The notes beneath the pieces were generated by a model. That model had not been told where the DNA came from, ran no database searches, and worked only from the letters and a program-made list of their open reading frames with translations. Position numbers and translations under genes: made by a program. Shown here piece after piece: positions 50,978 through 60,411 of a DNA stretch of 64,000 nt. Every line of letters starts with the position of its first letter. The first letter of the stretch is position 1. The DNA comes from Mycetocola_A sp015752285 (GTDB taxonomy: Bacteria; Actinomycetota; Actinomycetes; Actinomycetales; Microbacteriaceae), in contig NZ_JADOUY010000002.1 of NCBI RefSeq assembly GCF_015752285.1, positions 434,001 to 498,000 on the forward strand. The letters are read 5' to 3'.

Positions 50978-52828
50978 TTACTTCTTGTCTTTCGTCTCGG
51001 TCTCCCCGGACAGTGCGGCGATGAACGCCTCCTGGGGGACCTCGACCCTGCCGACCATCTTCATACGCTTCTTGCCCTCTTTCTGCTTCTCGAGCAGTTT
51101 GCGCTTGCGGCTGATGTCGCCGCCGTAGCACTTGGCGAGAACGTCCTTGCGCATGGCGCGGACCGATTCCCTGGCGATGATCCTGGCCCCGATGGCAGCC
51201 TGGATCGGCACCTCGAACTGCTGCCGAGGGATGAGTTTCTTCAGACGTTCGGTCATCAGCAGGCCGTATGCATAGGCTTTTTCGCGGTGCACGATCGCAC
51301 TGAACGCGTCGACCTGTTCACCCTGCAACAGGATGTCGACCTTGACGAGGTCGGCGCTCTGCGAACCGGACGGCTCGTAGTCGAGTGATGCGTAACCCTG
51401 GGTGCGGCTCTTGAGATGATCGAAGAAGTCGAAGACGATCTCGCCGAGAGGCATCGTGTAGCGCAGCTCGACCCGGTCTTCACCGAAGTATTCCATGCCG
51501 AGCAGGGTTCCTCGCCTGCCCTGGCAGAGTTCCATGATCGTGCCGACGTAATCCTTCGGCGAGAGGATGCCGACCTTCACCATCGGCTCCTCAACCGACG
51601 CGATCTTGCCGCCGGGGAACTCGCTCGGGTTCGTCACCGTGATGATCTTCTTGTCGTCGGTGGTGACTTCGTAGGTGACGCTCGGTGCCGTGGCGATGAG
51701 GTCGAGGTTGAATTCGCGCTCGAGACGTTCGGTGACGATCTCGAGGTGCAGAAGTCCGAGGAAGCCGCACCGGAACCCGAACCCGAGGGCGACGGATGTC
51801 TCCGGCTCGTAGTTGAGCGACGCGTCAGACAACTTGAGCTTGTCGAGGGCGTCGCGGAGCACCGGGTAGTCGCTGCCGTCGATCGGGTACAGACCGGAGA
51901 ACACCATCGGTTTCGGGTCGGTGTAACCGGGAAGCGCCTGGGTCGACGGCTTCGTCGCGGTGGTGACCGTGTCTCCGACCTTCGACTGGCGCACGTCCTT
52001 CACCCCGGTGATGAGGTACCCGACCTCGCCGACACCGAGGCCTTTCGTCGGGGCGGGCTCAGGCGAGCTGACCCCGATTTCGAGCAATTCGTGAACGGCC
52101 CGTGTCGACATCATCTGGATGCGTTCGCGCGGGCTGAGGTGGCCGTCGATCATCCGGACGTAGGTGATGACGCCCCGGTAGGTGTCGTAGACCGAGTCGA
52201 AGATCATGGCGCGCGTCGGTGCGTTGGGGTCGCCGACCGGGTTCGGAATCTTCTGCACGACGCGGTCGAGGAGCTCCTCGACGCCGACGCCGGTCTTCCC
52301 CGACACCTTCAGAACGTCTTCGGGTCGACCGCCGATGAGATTCGCCAGTTCCTTGGCGTACTTCTCCGGGTCGGCGGCCGGAAGGTCGATCTTGTTGAGG
52401 ACGGGGATGATCTCCAGGTCGTTCTCCATCGCCAGGTACAGGTTCGCGAGCGTCTGCGCTTCGATCCCCTGGGCGGCGTCGACAAGGAGGATCGCGCCCT
52501 CACACGCGGCGAGCGATCGGGACACCTCGTAGGTGAAGTCGACGTGGCCGGGGGTGTCGATCATGTTGAGCGCGTAGGTCTGGCCATCGAGCTCCCACGG
52601 CATCCGCACGGCCTGGCTCTTGATGGTGATGCCGCGTTCGCGTTCGATGTCCATCCGGTCGAGATACTGCGCGCGCATGTCGCGATCGGAGACGGCCCCC
52701 GTGACGGAGAGCATCCGGTCGGCGAGCGTCGACTTGCCGTGGTCGATGTGCGCGATGATGCAGAAGTTGCGGATGAACGATGGGTCGGTAGCGGCAGGCT
52801 CGAGTGCCTTCGCAGCTTTGGGGCTCAC
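50978..52828 (-). CDS. lepA: Elongation factor 4 (LepA)
   Basis: A 616-residue ribosome GTPase. G1 is AHIDHGKS (26-33), G3 DTPGHVDF, G4 NKIDLP, and the C-terminal LepA domain is complete. GTG 52828 follows GAGGA. It is divergent from rpsT, a common pairing. Confidence 0.95.
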   Translation of the reverse strand: MSPKAAKALEPAATDPSFIRNFCIIAHIDHGKSTLADRMLSVTGAVSDRDMRAQYLDRMDIERERGITIKSQAVRMPWELDGQTYALNMIDTPGHVDFTYEVSRSLAACEGAILLVDAAQGIEAQTLANLYLAMENDLEIIPVLNKIDLPAADPEKYAKELANLIGGRPEDVLKVSGKTGVGVEELLDRVVQKIPNPVGDPNAPTRAMIFDSVYDTYRGVITYVRMIDGHLSPRERIQMMSTRAVHELLEIGVSSPEPAPTKGLGVGEVGYLITGVKDVRQSKVGDTVTTATKPSTQALPGYTDPKPMVFSGLYPIDGSDYPVLRDALDKLKLSDASLNYEPETSVALGFGFRCGFLGLLHLEIVTERLEREFNLDLIATAPSVTYEVTTDDKKIITVTNPSEFPGGKIASVEEPMVKVGILSPKDYVGTIMELCQGRRGTLLGMEYFGEDRVELRYTMPLGEIVFDFFDHLKSRTQGYASLDYEPSGSQSADLVKVDILLQGEQVDAFSAIVHREKAYAYGLLMTERLKKLIPRQQFEVPIQAAIGARIIARESVRAMRKDVLAKCYGGDISRKRKLLEKQKEGKKRMKMVGRVEVPQEAFIAALSGETETKDKK

Positions 52829-53192
52829 GCGTTCCTCAGGGTTTGTTGCTCGATGGGAATGGACTAACTCCCTATTGTCCCACGAACCGCAAGTGAGGTG
52901 ATCCTGCGGTGCAGGCAACGGATGCCGTACATCCGTTCATCCGTCCCGAACGAGGGCGGTGTGGGCGCATAGCCGCAGCTTGTGACGGATGAAGGGGCCG
53001 CGAGTCGGGCGGCATCCGAACCACCCCCAGCCGCAGTTCGCGGTTCGCTCGCGACAGATTTCAGAGAATGCCCCAGAGGCTGGTATCGTTGCTCCTTGAC
53101 TTGCGTGTGGGTCGCCCCGCACGATTTTCGCCGCAAAGCGCCCTCTCTCGCCCAGCGGCACTCCCATTCGAACACAACGGAAGCGTATAAAC
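52829..53192. promoter_or_regulatory. lepA-rpsT intergenic region
   Basis: 364 bases without a convincing gene. It holds copy B of the dispersed inverted repeat (52930-52993) and should contain divergent promoters for lepA and rpsT. A -10-like TATCGT near 53085 and TTGACT near 53096 are weak candidates. Confidence 0.5.
52930..52993. repeat. Dispersed intergenic inverted repeat, copy B
   Basis: CATCCGTTCATCCGTC (52930-52945) and GACGGATGAA (52984-52993), with the same 38-base loop length as copy A at 33188-33250. The loop sequences differ. Confidence 0.5.
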
Positions 53193-53453
53193 GTGGCAAA
53201 CATTAAGTCGCAGATCAAGCGAATCGGCACCAACAAGAAGGCAACGGAGCGCAACAAGGCGATCAAGAGCCAGCTCCGCACCGTCGTCCGCCAGGCCCGC
53301 GAGGCCATCGTCGCCGGCGACAAGGTCAAGGCAGAGGCAACTCTCAAGACCGCCGCGAAGAAGCTCGACAAGGCCGTGAGCAAGGGCGTCATCCACCAGA
53401 ACCAGGCAGCGAACCGCAAGTCGGCTCTCGCCAAGAAGGTCGCTGCACTCTAA
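53193..53453 (+). CDS. rpsT: 30S ribosomal protein S20
   Basis: An 86-residue, lysine-rich helical protein starting at GTG (MANIKSQIKRIGTNKKATER). It binds 16S rRNA in the small subunit. A terminator follows. Confidence 0.97.
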   Translation: MANIKSQIKRIGTNKKATERNKAIKSQLRTVVRQAREAIVAGDKVKAEATLKTAAKKLDKAVSKGVIHQNQAANRKSALAKKVAAL

Positions 53454-53473
53454 GCAGCACGTCTTTTCACACA

Positions 53474-53495
53474 GGGCTCCGCTACTGCGGGGCCT
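53474..53495 (+). terminator. Terminator after rpsT
   Basis: GGGCTCCGC pairs with GCGGGGCCT (one G-U) across TACT, followed by TTTTGT. Confidence 0.85.
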
Positions 53496-53547
53496 TTTGT
53501 GTACCCCGATGCTCCCTCGACGGCCGATGCCGACGGCACCGTTTCGA

Positions 53548-54576
53548 TCAGCGACCGCGCCCGGCCACGGTGTGGATCATTCGCTCCAGAGCGTAAACCG
53601 GGTCGCGCCCGCCACCCTTGACGTTCGCGTCGGTTTCAGCGAGCATCTGGATGCACCGCCCGAGGCCCTGATCGGTCCAGCCCGAAAGATCACGGCGTGC
53701 GCGGTCCACCTGCCAGGGTGCCAGACCGAACTGCCGTGCGAGGTCACCGGACGACCCGCGCCCGCCCTGGATCTTCGCCATCGTCCGGAGTTTGCTCGCG
53801 AACGCGGCGACGATCGGCACCGGGTCTGCTCCCGAGTCGAGGGCGTGGCGCAGTCCGACAAGGGCTTCGGCGTACCGGCCGGCGATCGCGGCGTCCGCCA
53901 CCGCGAAAGCGTTGGTCTCCACCCGCCCGCCGTAGTAGCGGTCGACCGTGGCTTCGGTGATTTCTGAACCGCTGTCGGCGATGAGCTGGGCGCAGGCGCC
54001 GGCGAGCTCAGCGAGATCGTCTGCGAAGGCCGAAACCACCGCGCGAAGTGCCGCCGGCCGGATCGGCTTGCCCGCTGTCTTGAACTCGGCCGCCGCGAAA
54101 TCGTACTTCTCGGACTCCTTCTTCAACTCGGCGCAGACCACCTCTATGGCGGATGCCTTGCTGGCCCGGACCGCATCGAGGAGCTTCTTGCCCCGGACTC
54201 CCCCGGCATGCCGCAGAACGACGTATGCGCCCTCGGCAGGCGACTCCAGGTAGGCGAGCGCTTCGGCCATGAATGAATCGGAGCACTTCTCGACGTTGGT
54301 CACCCGGATCAGCCGCGGCTCGCCGAACAGAGAGGGGCTTGCGAGGGTGATCAGCTCGCCGGGTGCATAGCTGTCGGCTTCGATGTCGTTCACCTCGAGG
54401 CTGGGATCTTCGGCTTTGAGGTAGTCGCGGAGCAACCGGATGGCCCGGTCGGCGAGGAAACCCTGGGTGCCCGAGACGAGGACGACGGGGGCCGGGCGAA
54501 CGGAGTTCCAGCCCAGTTGGGGAATAGCGACCTTCGACGCCGCCTTCGCGGTGGTCGTACCACGCGCAGCTGCCAC
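53548..54576 (-). CDS. holA: DNA polymerase III subunit delta
   Basis: A 342-residue clamp-loader subunit with the degenerate AAA+ fold, e.g. VLVSGTQGFLADRAIRLLRD, ASPSLFGEPRLIRVTNVEK and a C-terminal collar domain. GTG 54576 start. It follows comEC on the minus strand as is typical. Confidence 0.92.
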   Translation of the reverse strand: MAAARGTTTAKAASKVAIPQLGWNSVRPAPVVLVSGTQGFLADRAIRLLRDYLKAEDPSLEVNDIEADSYAPGELITLASPSLFGEPRLIRVTNVEKCSDSFMAEALAYLESPAEGAYVVLRHAGGVRGKKLLDAVRASKASAIEVVCAELKKESEKYDFAAAEFKTAGKPIRPAALRAVVSAFADDLAELAGACAQLIADSGSEITEATVDRYYGGRVETNAFAVADAAIAGRYAEALVGLRHALDSGADPVPIVAAFASKLRTMAKIQGGRGSSGDLARQFGLAPWQVDRARRDLSGWTDQGLGRCIQMLAETDANVKGGGRDPVYALERMIHTVAGRGR

Positions 54577-54624
54577 GGTTCACCTACCTTCCTCGACAAG
54601 ACTACCGGTGACCTCCGACCCTCC

Positions 54625-57030
54625 TCAGCAGGCCCGTTCCGTCCAGACAGCCGGTTCCGATGCGGTTCCTCCGACCACGACGAGCCCGCACCGGTCGGTC
54701 CTGAAGGGCGTGGTGCCCACCTCGGCGAGCACGGCAAGGATCGAAGGGGTCGGATGCCCGTACCCGTTCTCTGCCCCGACCGACACGATCCCGATCCGGG
54801 CGGCAGCAGCCTCGTAGATACCCGGACTTTGATCGGCGGACCCGTGGTGGGCGACCTTCACGAGATCGACAGGACCACCGAGCCGGTGGCCGGCGACGAT
54901 GCGGGCCTGTTCCCGTCCGCCGAGATCGCCGAGGAAGAGACCGCGGATGCCATCGGGGTGGTCCGGTTCGATAACGAGTGTCACGCTCGCCGCGTTCCCC
55001 TCCCAGAGCGAAGCGGATCGCGGCGGCGGCCAGAGCACCCGCCAGCCCGCGGCGCCCAACCGGCCCTCATCGCCGGAACTGACTCCTCGGACGACGGCAC
55101 CGCCAGCAGCCAGCTCGGCGAGCATCCGTTCGTCTGCGGCGTTTTGTGGCGGGCCGGTGAGTACCTCGGCTGCGCGGCCGATCACGGCTCGCACCCCTCC
55201 GACGTGGTCGAGATCGAAGTGGGTGAGCACGAGCAGGTCGAGCCGGTCGATCGACAGCAGCTCCAGGCACTCCGCGACCGGGGCAGGCTCCGCGCCGGTG
55301 TCGATGAGCGCAACCGCCCCTGCGCTCCGCACCACGATCGCATCGCCCTGGCCGACATCGCAGGCGGCAAGGCTCCAGTCGTCCGGCATCGCCAGAGACG
55401 GCCCGATGCGCTGTGCGGCGAGAGTTCCCGCGTAGCCGCCTGTCGCGAGCACCAGCCCGGCCAGGCAGCACCCGGCGAGGAACCGCTTCCCGCGTTTCAG
55501 GGCAACGCCCCCGGCGACGGCGACCACGGTGAGCGCGGCGAGGCTGATCGCCCCTGCTGCTCCGGGAAGCCACGGCAGGGACGGGTTCGGTAGCGAGTGC
55601 ACCGTTGTGGCGATTCCGGCGATCCAGCTGGCCGGGAGCCAGCCGAGCCACAGCAGAAGCCCGGCCAATGGTCCGCTGACGGGAAGCAGGATGCACCCCG
55701 CGAGTCCCAGGAGCGTCGCGAGCGGGGCCGCTGGCGCCGCCAGCAGATTCGCGGGGACGCCGAAGACCGGGAGCGCCGGGTTGAGGAGGATGAGCACCGG
55801 CTGGCAGGCGATCTGCGCCGCCATCGGCAGGGCGAATGCCGCAGCCAACCAGCGGGGCAGCACAGCGGAGAGCAAGCGGGTCAGCGGGCGGGTGAGTAGC
55901 AGCAGCCCGGCGGTGGCGAGGGCAGAGAGCACGAAGCCGTAGCTGCGTGACAGCCACGGGTCGGCGACCACGACCACGAGGACGACCAGGCTCAGAACGG
56001 GCAGCCCGGCGTGAGGTCGGCCGGCGCCGAGCGCGATCAGCACGGCGAGGGCCATGAGTGCGGCCCGAACCACGCTCGGCTCCGGTGTGACCAGCACGAC
56101 GAACAGTCCGAGACCGACCAGGGCGCCGCTGATCCGTGCCGCCCGGGATGCTCCGCACACCGACAGCAGGCCGACGAGCACCGCCACGATGACCGCACAG
56201 TTCGCCCCGGACACTGCGGTGAGGTGGCTCAACGAACTCGATTTCATGGCATCGTCGAGTGAGGCACTCACCGCAGTGGTGTCACCGACTGCGAGGCCGG
56301 GTATCAGCGAGCCGCCGTTCCCCGGCAGGGAGGCCGCCGCCGAGACGAAACCTGCCCGCAGGTCCCGCGCCCAGGCCAGATAGCACGGGGGGCCTGACAG
56401 CACGGATACCGGTCGACTGGCGAAGAGAAGCACGGCGGCGCCGTCGCCGGGGTCGGTCAGTCGAGGAACGGCCACTACCTCGACGGCACTGCCGATGGCC
56501 ACCGGTCGCTCGTCGTCGACCGTCGCGAAAACGAGTGCGGGTACCGCCGTGCGCCACCGTTGCTCCCCGATGCTCAGGGTGGTGAGAGTCCCGCGAATTC
56601 GTTGGGCAGTGCCGTCCTCGTCGTTTTCCCCGGCGCCGCCGGACCGGTCCCATACCGAACGACCGCCCCGTTCCTCGATCACCGACTTCTCGGTCACGTC
56701 CAGGATCACCGTCACGGTCCGCCCCGCGTCTGACGCCTCGACGAGCGGATGCGGTGTGCGGGCATCCGCCCTGGCGGCGACGGCCGTCGCAGCGAGCGCG
56801 GTCCCGAGAAGCGCCAGAGCGACGAGGGCCAGGCGGAGTGAGCTCACTTCGGCACTCGGATCATCGCGCCGGCTCGACCGCTGTCGGAGCACCACGACGC
56901 CGGTACACGCAGCCGCCGCGAAGAACGCCGCCACCGCGGTACCAGCCGCAGCACCTGGAATGCCGACCAGCACGACAGCTGTCAGCCATGCTGATCCGGC
57001 CGAAAGTACGATCCGGAGCGCGGGTGTCAT
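54625..57030 (-). CDS. comEC: DNA uptake channel ComEC/Rec2
   Basis: An 801-residue membrane protein with about ten helices, the Competence domain (about 210-480) and a C-terminal metallo-beta-lactamase-like domain with LTHFDLDHVGG and AHHGSADQSPGI. It moves single-stranded DNA across the membrane. Its start overlaps the comEA stop by 4 bases. Confidence 0.92.
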   Translation of the reverse strand: MTPALRIVLSAGSAWLTAVVLVGIPGAAAGTAVAAFFAAAACTGVVVLRQRSSRRDDPSAEVSSLRLALVALALLGTALAATAVAARADARTPHPLVEASDAGRTVTVILDVTEKSVIEERGGRSVWDRSGGAGENDEDGTAQRIRGTLTTLSIGEQRWRTAVPALVFATVDDERPVAIGSAVEVVAVPRLTDPGDGAAVLLFASRPVSVLSGPPCYLAWARDLRAGFVSAAASLPGNGGSLIPGLAVGDTTAVSASLDDAMKSSSLSHLTAVSGANCAVIVAVLVGLLSVCGASRAARISGALVGLGLFVVLVTPEPSVVRAALMALAVLIALGAGRPHAGLPVLSLVVLVVVVADPWLSRSYGFVLSALATAGLLLLTRPLTRLLSAVLPRWLAAAFALPMAAQIACQPVLILLNPALPVFGVPANLLAAPAAPLATLLGLAGCILLPVSGPLAGLLLWLGWLPASWIAGIATTVHSLPNPSLPWLPGAAGAISLAALTVVAVAGGVALKRGKRFLAGCCLAGLVLATGGYAGTLAAQRIGPSLAMPDDWSLAACDVGQGDAIVVRSAGAVALIDTGAEPAPVAECLELLSIDRLDLLVLTHFDLDHVGGVRAVIGRAAEVLTGPPQNAADERMLAELAAGGAVVRGVSSGDEGRLGAAGWRVLWPPPRSASLWEGNAASVTLVIEPDHPDGIRGLFLGDLGGREQARIVAGHRLGGPVDLVKVAHHGSADQSPGIYEAAAARIGIVSVGAENGYGHPTPSILAVLAEVGTTPFRTDRCGLVVVGGTASEPAVWTERAC

Positions 57031-57674
57031 ACCGTGACCAGGTCGCGGAGGCCTTCGAAGGTCTTGTCGCCAATACCCGCCACCCCGAGGAGATCGTCGA
57101 CACTCGTGAAACCCCCGTTTTCATCTCGCCAGGCGATGATGCGCTCGGCCATGGCCGGACCGATCCGCGGAAGAGTCTCGAGTTCTGAGCTGGTCGCCGT
57201 GTTGAGATTCACCTGTGCCCCTTCGCCGCCAGGAGCGGCCTCGCCGGGCGGAGGCGCGGCACCACGGACAGGGACAAGAATCTGTTCGCCGTCGCTGAGA
57301 AATCGCGCCAGGTTCACGGCCTGAGGGTCGGCTTCAGCGGTGTATCCCCCCGCAGCGGCGATGGCGTCGACCACGCGATCACCGTCCCGGAACCGGTAGA
57401 CCCCTGGACTCGAGACGGCACCAAGGACATGGATGTACACGACGGCACCCGATGGTGCACTCGCCGTGGCGGTCGGTGTTCCTGAATCAGGCAGGGTGGT
57501 CACCTGTCCTGCCCCTCCGGAGAGGGTCACGACCACAGCGGCGACGAGTCCGCCGAGAAGCAGCAGCACGAGCGCTCCGACGCCGAGACGGATGCCGGAC
57601 GAACGGCGCGACGCGAAAGGCAGACGCTCGGCGACACGGCTTCCGGGCGACCGCGCAGGGGCATGCCTGGCCAT
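57027..57674 (-). CDS. comEA: Competence protein ComEA
   Basis: A 215-residue membrane-anchored DNA receptor. One TM helix (about 29-51) is followed by an SLBB-like segment and tandem helix-hairpin-helix motifs, VNLNTATSSELETLPRIGPA and VAGIGDKTFEGLRDLV. Confidence 0.93.
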   Translation of the reverse strand: MARHAPARSPGSRVAERLPFASRRSSGIRLGVGALVLLLLGGLVAAVVVTLSGGAGQVTTLPDSGTPTATASAPSGAVVYIHVLGAVSSPGVYRFRDGDRVVDAIAAAGGYTAEADPQAVNLARFLSDGEQILVPVRGAAPPPGEAAPGGEGAQVNLNTATSSELETLPRIGPAMAERIIAWRDENGGFTSVDDLLGVAGIGDKTFEGLRDLVTV

Positions 57675-57742
57675 GTCGCCCAGCTAACCGTTCAGAAGGG
57701 CCCGCCGAGCGGTGGGGCGTCGAACTGGGGAGAGCGCACGAA

Positions 57743-57770
57743 GCGCCCGCCCCTGTGCAGGGACGGGCGC
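57743..57770 (-). terminator. Terminator after leuS
   Basis: Arms 57743-57755 and 57758-57770 pair at 12 of 13 positions around a 2-base loop, 18 bases past the leuS stop on the minus strand. No T-run follows. Confidence 0.65.
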
Positions 57771-57787
57771 CGGCGTCACGCTGGATG

Positions 57788-60352
57788 TTACGGCTTCGTT
57801 GCGATACTCACGACCCGTGGGGGACGCACGACGACGTTGACGACCGACCGGTCCCCGATCGTCCGCTGGACGGCGGCGGATGCGCGGGCGAGTGCTTCGA
57901 GTTCGTCTGATCCGATCTTCGGCGAAACCTCGAGCCGGTCGCGTACCTTGCCGTCGACCTGCACGACACAGGTCACTGATTCCTCCACGAGGAGTGTCGG
58001 GTCCGCCTTGCGCCAGAGCACGTGCGCAACGGTGGGCTCGTAACCGAGCTGGTGCCACATGTCTTCAGCCGTGTACGGCGCGAACAGGTTGAGGGCGACT
58101 GCGGTGACTTCCGCTGCCTCGCGCACCGCAGCATCCGCAGGCCCTGCACCGGTGTCGATGACCTTTCTCGTGGTGTTCACGAGTTCCATCAGCCGGGCGA
58201 TGACGACATTGAACTTGAACGATTCGACCAGGCCGGGTGCATCGGCGAGGAATCGGTGCGTGGCCCGGCGCAGCGCAGCATCCCCGGTCTTCCACACCAC
58301 GTCAGGGGCGCTCGTGACATCGTGGGCGACGCGCCAGGCTCGTGCGAGGAATTTCGCGGACCCGGCCGGGGACACATCTGCCCAGTCGATATCGTCTTCG
58401 GGCGGTCCGGCGAAGACCAGCGTGACCCGAAGCGCGTCCGCACCGTACTGCTCGAGCTCGCTGGCGAACTCGACGAGGTTGCCCCGGCTCTTCGACATCT
58501 TCGAACCGTCCATGAGCACCATGCCCTGGTTGAGCAAGGAGGTGAACGGTTCGGTGAAACCGAGGTGACCGAGGTCGTAGAGCACCTTGGTGATGAAGCG
58601 CGAATAGAGCAGGTGCAGGATGGCGTGCTCGACACCGCCGACGTACTGGTCGACCGGAGCCCATTTGTCGGCCTGGCGCGGGTCGAACGCCATGGTGTCG
58701 GACTGCGGGTTCAGGTACCGCAGGTAGTACCAGGAGCTGTCGACGAAGGTGTCCATCGTGTCGGAGTCGCGCTTCGCCGCCGCCCCGCAGCGCGGGCACG
58801 GCACGTTGATCCAGTCCTCGGCGGCTCCGAGCGGGCTGGTCCCCTTCGGCTGCAGGTCGAGGCCATCAGCCGGCGGCAGCTGAACGGGGAGCTGGTCCTC
58901 TGGCACAGGAACTTCGCCGCACACGGTGCAGTGGATGATCGGAATCGGGGCGCCCCAGTAACGCTGCCGTGAGATCAGCCAGTCGCGCAGGCGGTAGTTC
59001 TTGGCAGGCGTGCCGAATCCGGATGCTTTCAGCGCATCGGTGATCTTCGCGATCGCCGTGTTCTTGCTCAGCCCGTTGAACGGCCCTGAATTGATCAGAC
59101 GGCCGGGTCCGACCAGTGCCTCGCCGGTGTCTGCGGGGTTGGTGAGTGGCAGGTCGTCTGGCAGTTCGCCGTCGACGAGGACCGGGATGGCACCGGTCAC
59201 CGGCTGGTTGGTGTCGACCACCACACGCACAGGAAGATCGAATGCCCGGGCGAAGTCGAGGTCGCGCTGGTCGTGCGCAGGCACTGCCATGATCGCGCCG
59301 TGCCCGTAATCGGCGAGAACGTAGTCGGAGACCCAGATCGGGAGGCGTTCGCCGTTGAGCGGGTTGGTCGCGTAGCGACCGAGGAATACACCGGTCTTCT
59401 CGCGTTCGGTGCTCAGCCGGTCCATGTCGGTCTCACCCTTGACCCGGTCGAGGTACTCGGTGAACGCCGCCTTGATCTCGTCCGACGTGTCCTCGACGAG
59501 CTCGGCCGCCAGCTCGGAGTCGGCGGCGACGACCATGAACGTCACGCCGTACAGCGTGTCAGGGCGCGTCGTGTACACGGGAACCGGTTCCGCCCTGCCC
59601 TCGATGACGAAGTTGACGTCAGCACCCGTCGAGCGCCCGACCCAGTTGCGCTGCATACTCACGACCTTGGTCGGCCAGGCGCCTTCGAGCTGTTTGAGGT
59701 CGTCGATGAGCCGGTCGGCGTAATCGGTGATCCGGAAGTACCACTGCGTCAACTTCTTCTTGGTGACGAGGTTGCCGCAGCGCTCACAATGACCGTCGAC
59801 AACCTGCTCGTTCGCGAGCACTGTCTGGTCGAACGGACACCAGTTGACGGCACTGGCCTTGCGGTAGGCGAGGCCCTTCTCGAACAGCTGGAGGAACAGC
59901 CACTGGGTCCAGCGGTAATACTCCGGGTCGGAGGTGTGGATCTCACGGTCCCAGTCGAACGACGGCGCATAGGTCCGAAAGCTGGACTTCTGCTGGGCGA
60001 TGTTGTCGTAGGTCCAGCCACGAGGGTCGACACCGCGCTTGATGGCTGCGTTCTCGGCCGGCAGACCGAACGAATCCCAGCCGATCGGGTGGAGCACGTT
60101 GAAGCCCTGCTGGCGCCAGTATCGCGCAACGACGTCACCGAGACCGAACGCCTCAGCGTGCCCCATGTGCAGGTCGCCCGACGGATAAGGGAACATGTCG
60201 AGCACGTACTTGCGGGGGCGTTTGTCGGCCTGGTCGCTCGTCGCGAACGGCTTCATCCGGTCCCAGACCGGCAGCCACTTCTCCTGGATGGCGGCGAAAT
60301 CGTACTTCTGACCGGCCTGGTTCTGCTCGTTCGACACGTGACTCTCATTCAT
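57788..60352 (-). CDS. leuS: Leucyl-tRNA synthetase
   Basis: An 854-residue class I synthetase. HMGH (62-65) stands for the HIGH motif, KMSKS is intact in DGSKMSKSRGNLVEF, and the CP1 editing domain is present. ATG 60352 is used; GTG 60337, with GAGAG upstream, is an equally likely start. Confidence 0.95.
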   Translation of the reverse strand: MNESHVSNEQNQAGQKYDFAAIQEKWLPVWDRMKPFATSDQADKRPRKYVLDMFPYPSGDLHMGHAEAFGLGDVVARYWRQQGFNVLHPIGWDSFGLPAENAAIKRGVDPRGWTYDNIAQQKSSFRTYAPSFDWDREIHTSDPEYYRWTQWLFLQLFEKGLAYRKASAVNWCPFDQTVLANEQVVDGHCERCGNLVTKKKLTQWYFRITDYADRLIDDLKQLEGAWPTKVVSMQRNWVGRSTGADVNFVIEGRAEPVPVYTTRPDTLYGVTFMVVAADSELAAELVEDTSDEIKAAFTEYLDRVKGETDMDRLSTEREKTGVFLGRYATNPLNGERLPIWVSDYVLADYGHGAIMAVPAHDQRDLDFARAFDLPVRVVVDTNQPVTGAIPVLVDGELPDDLPLTNPADTGEALVGPGRLINSGPFNGLSKNTAIAKITDALKASGFGTPAKNYRLRDWLISRQRYWGAPIPIIHCTVCGEVPVPEDQLPVQLPPADGLDLQPKGTSPLGAAEDWINVPCPRCGAAAKRDSDTMDTFVDSSWYYLRYLNPQSDTMAFDPRQADKWAPVDQYVGGVEHAILHLLYSRFITKVLYDLGHLGFTEPFTSLLNQGMVLMDGSKMSKSRGNLVEFASELEQYGADALRVTLVFAGPPEDDIDWADVSPAGSAKFLARAWRVAHDVTSAPDVVWKTGDAALRRATHRFLADAPGLVESFKFNVVIARLMELVNTTRKVIDTGAGPADAAVREAAEVTAVALNLFAPYTAEDMWHQLGYEPTVAHVLWRKADPTLLVEESVTCVVQVDGKVRDRLEVSPKIGSDELEALARASAAVQRTIGDRSVVNVVVRPPRVVSIATKP

Positions 60353-60411
60353 CAGGGGGAAGACAGGTGGGGCGCTTTCCGAGCCACCCGAGGTCCAAGG
60401 ATCTAGCCTAC

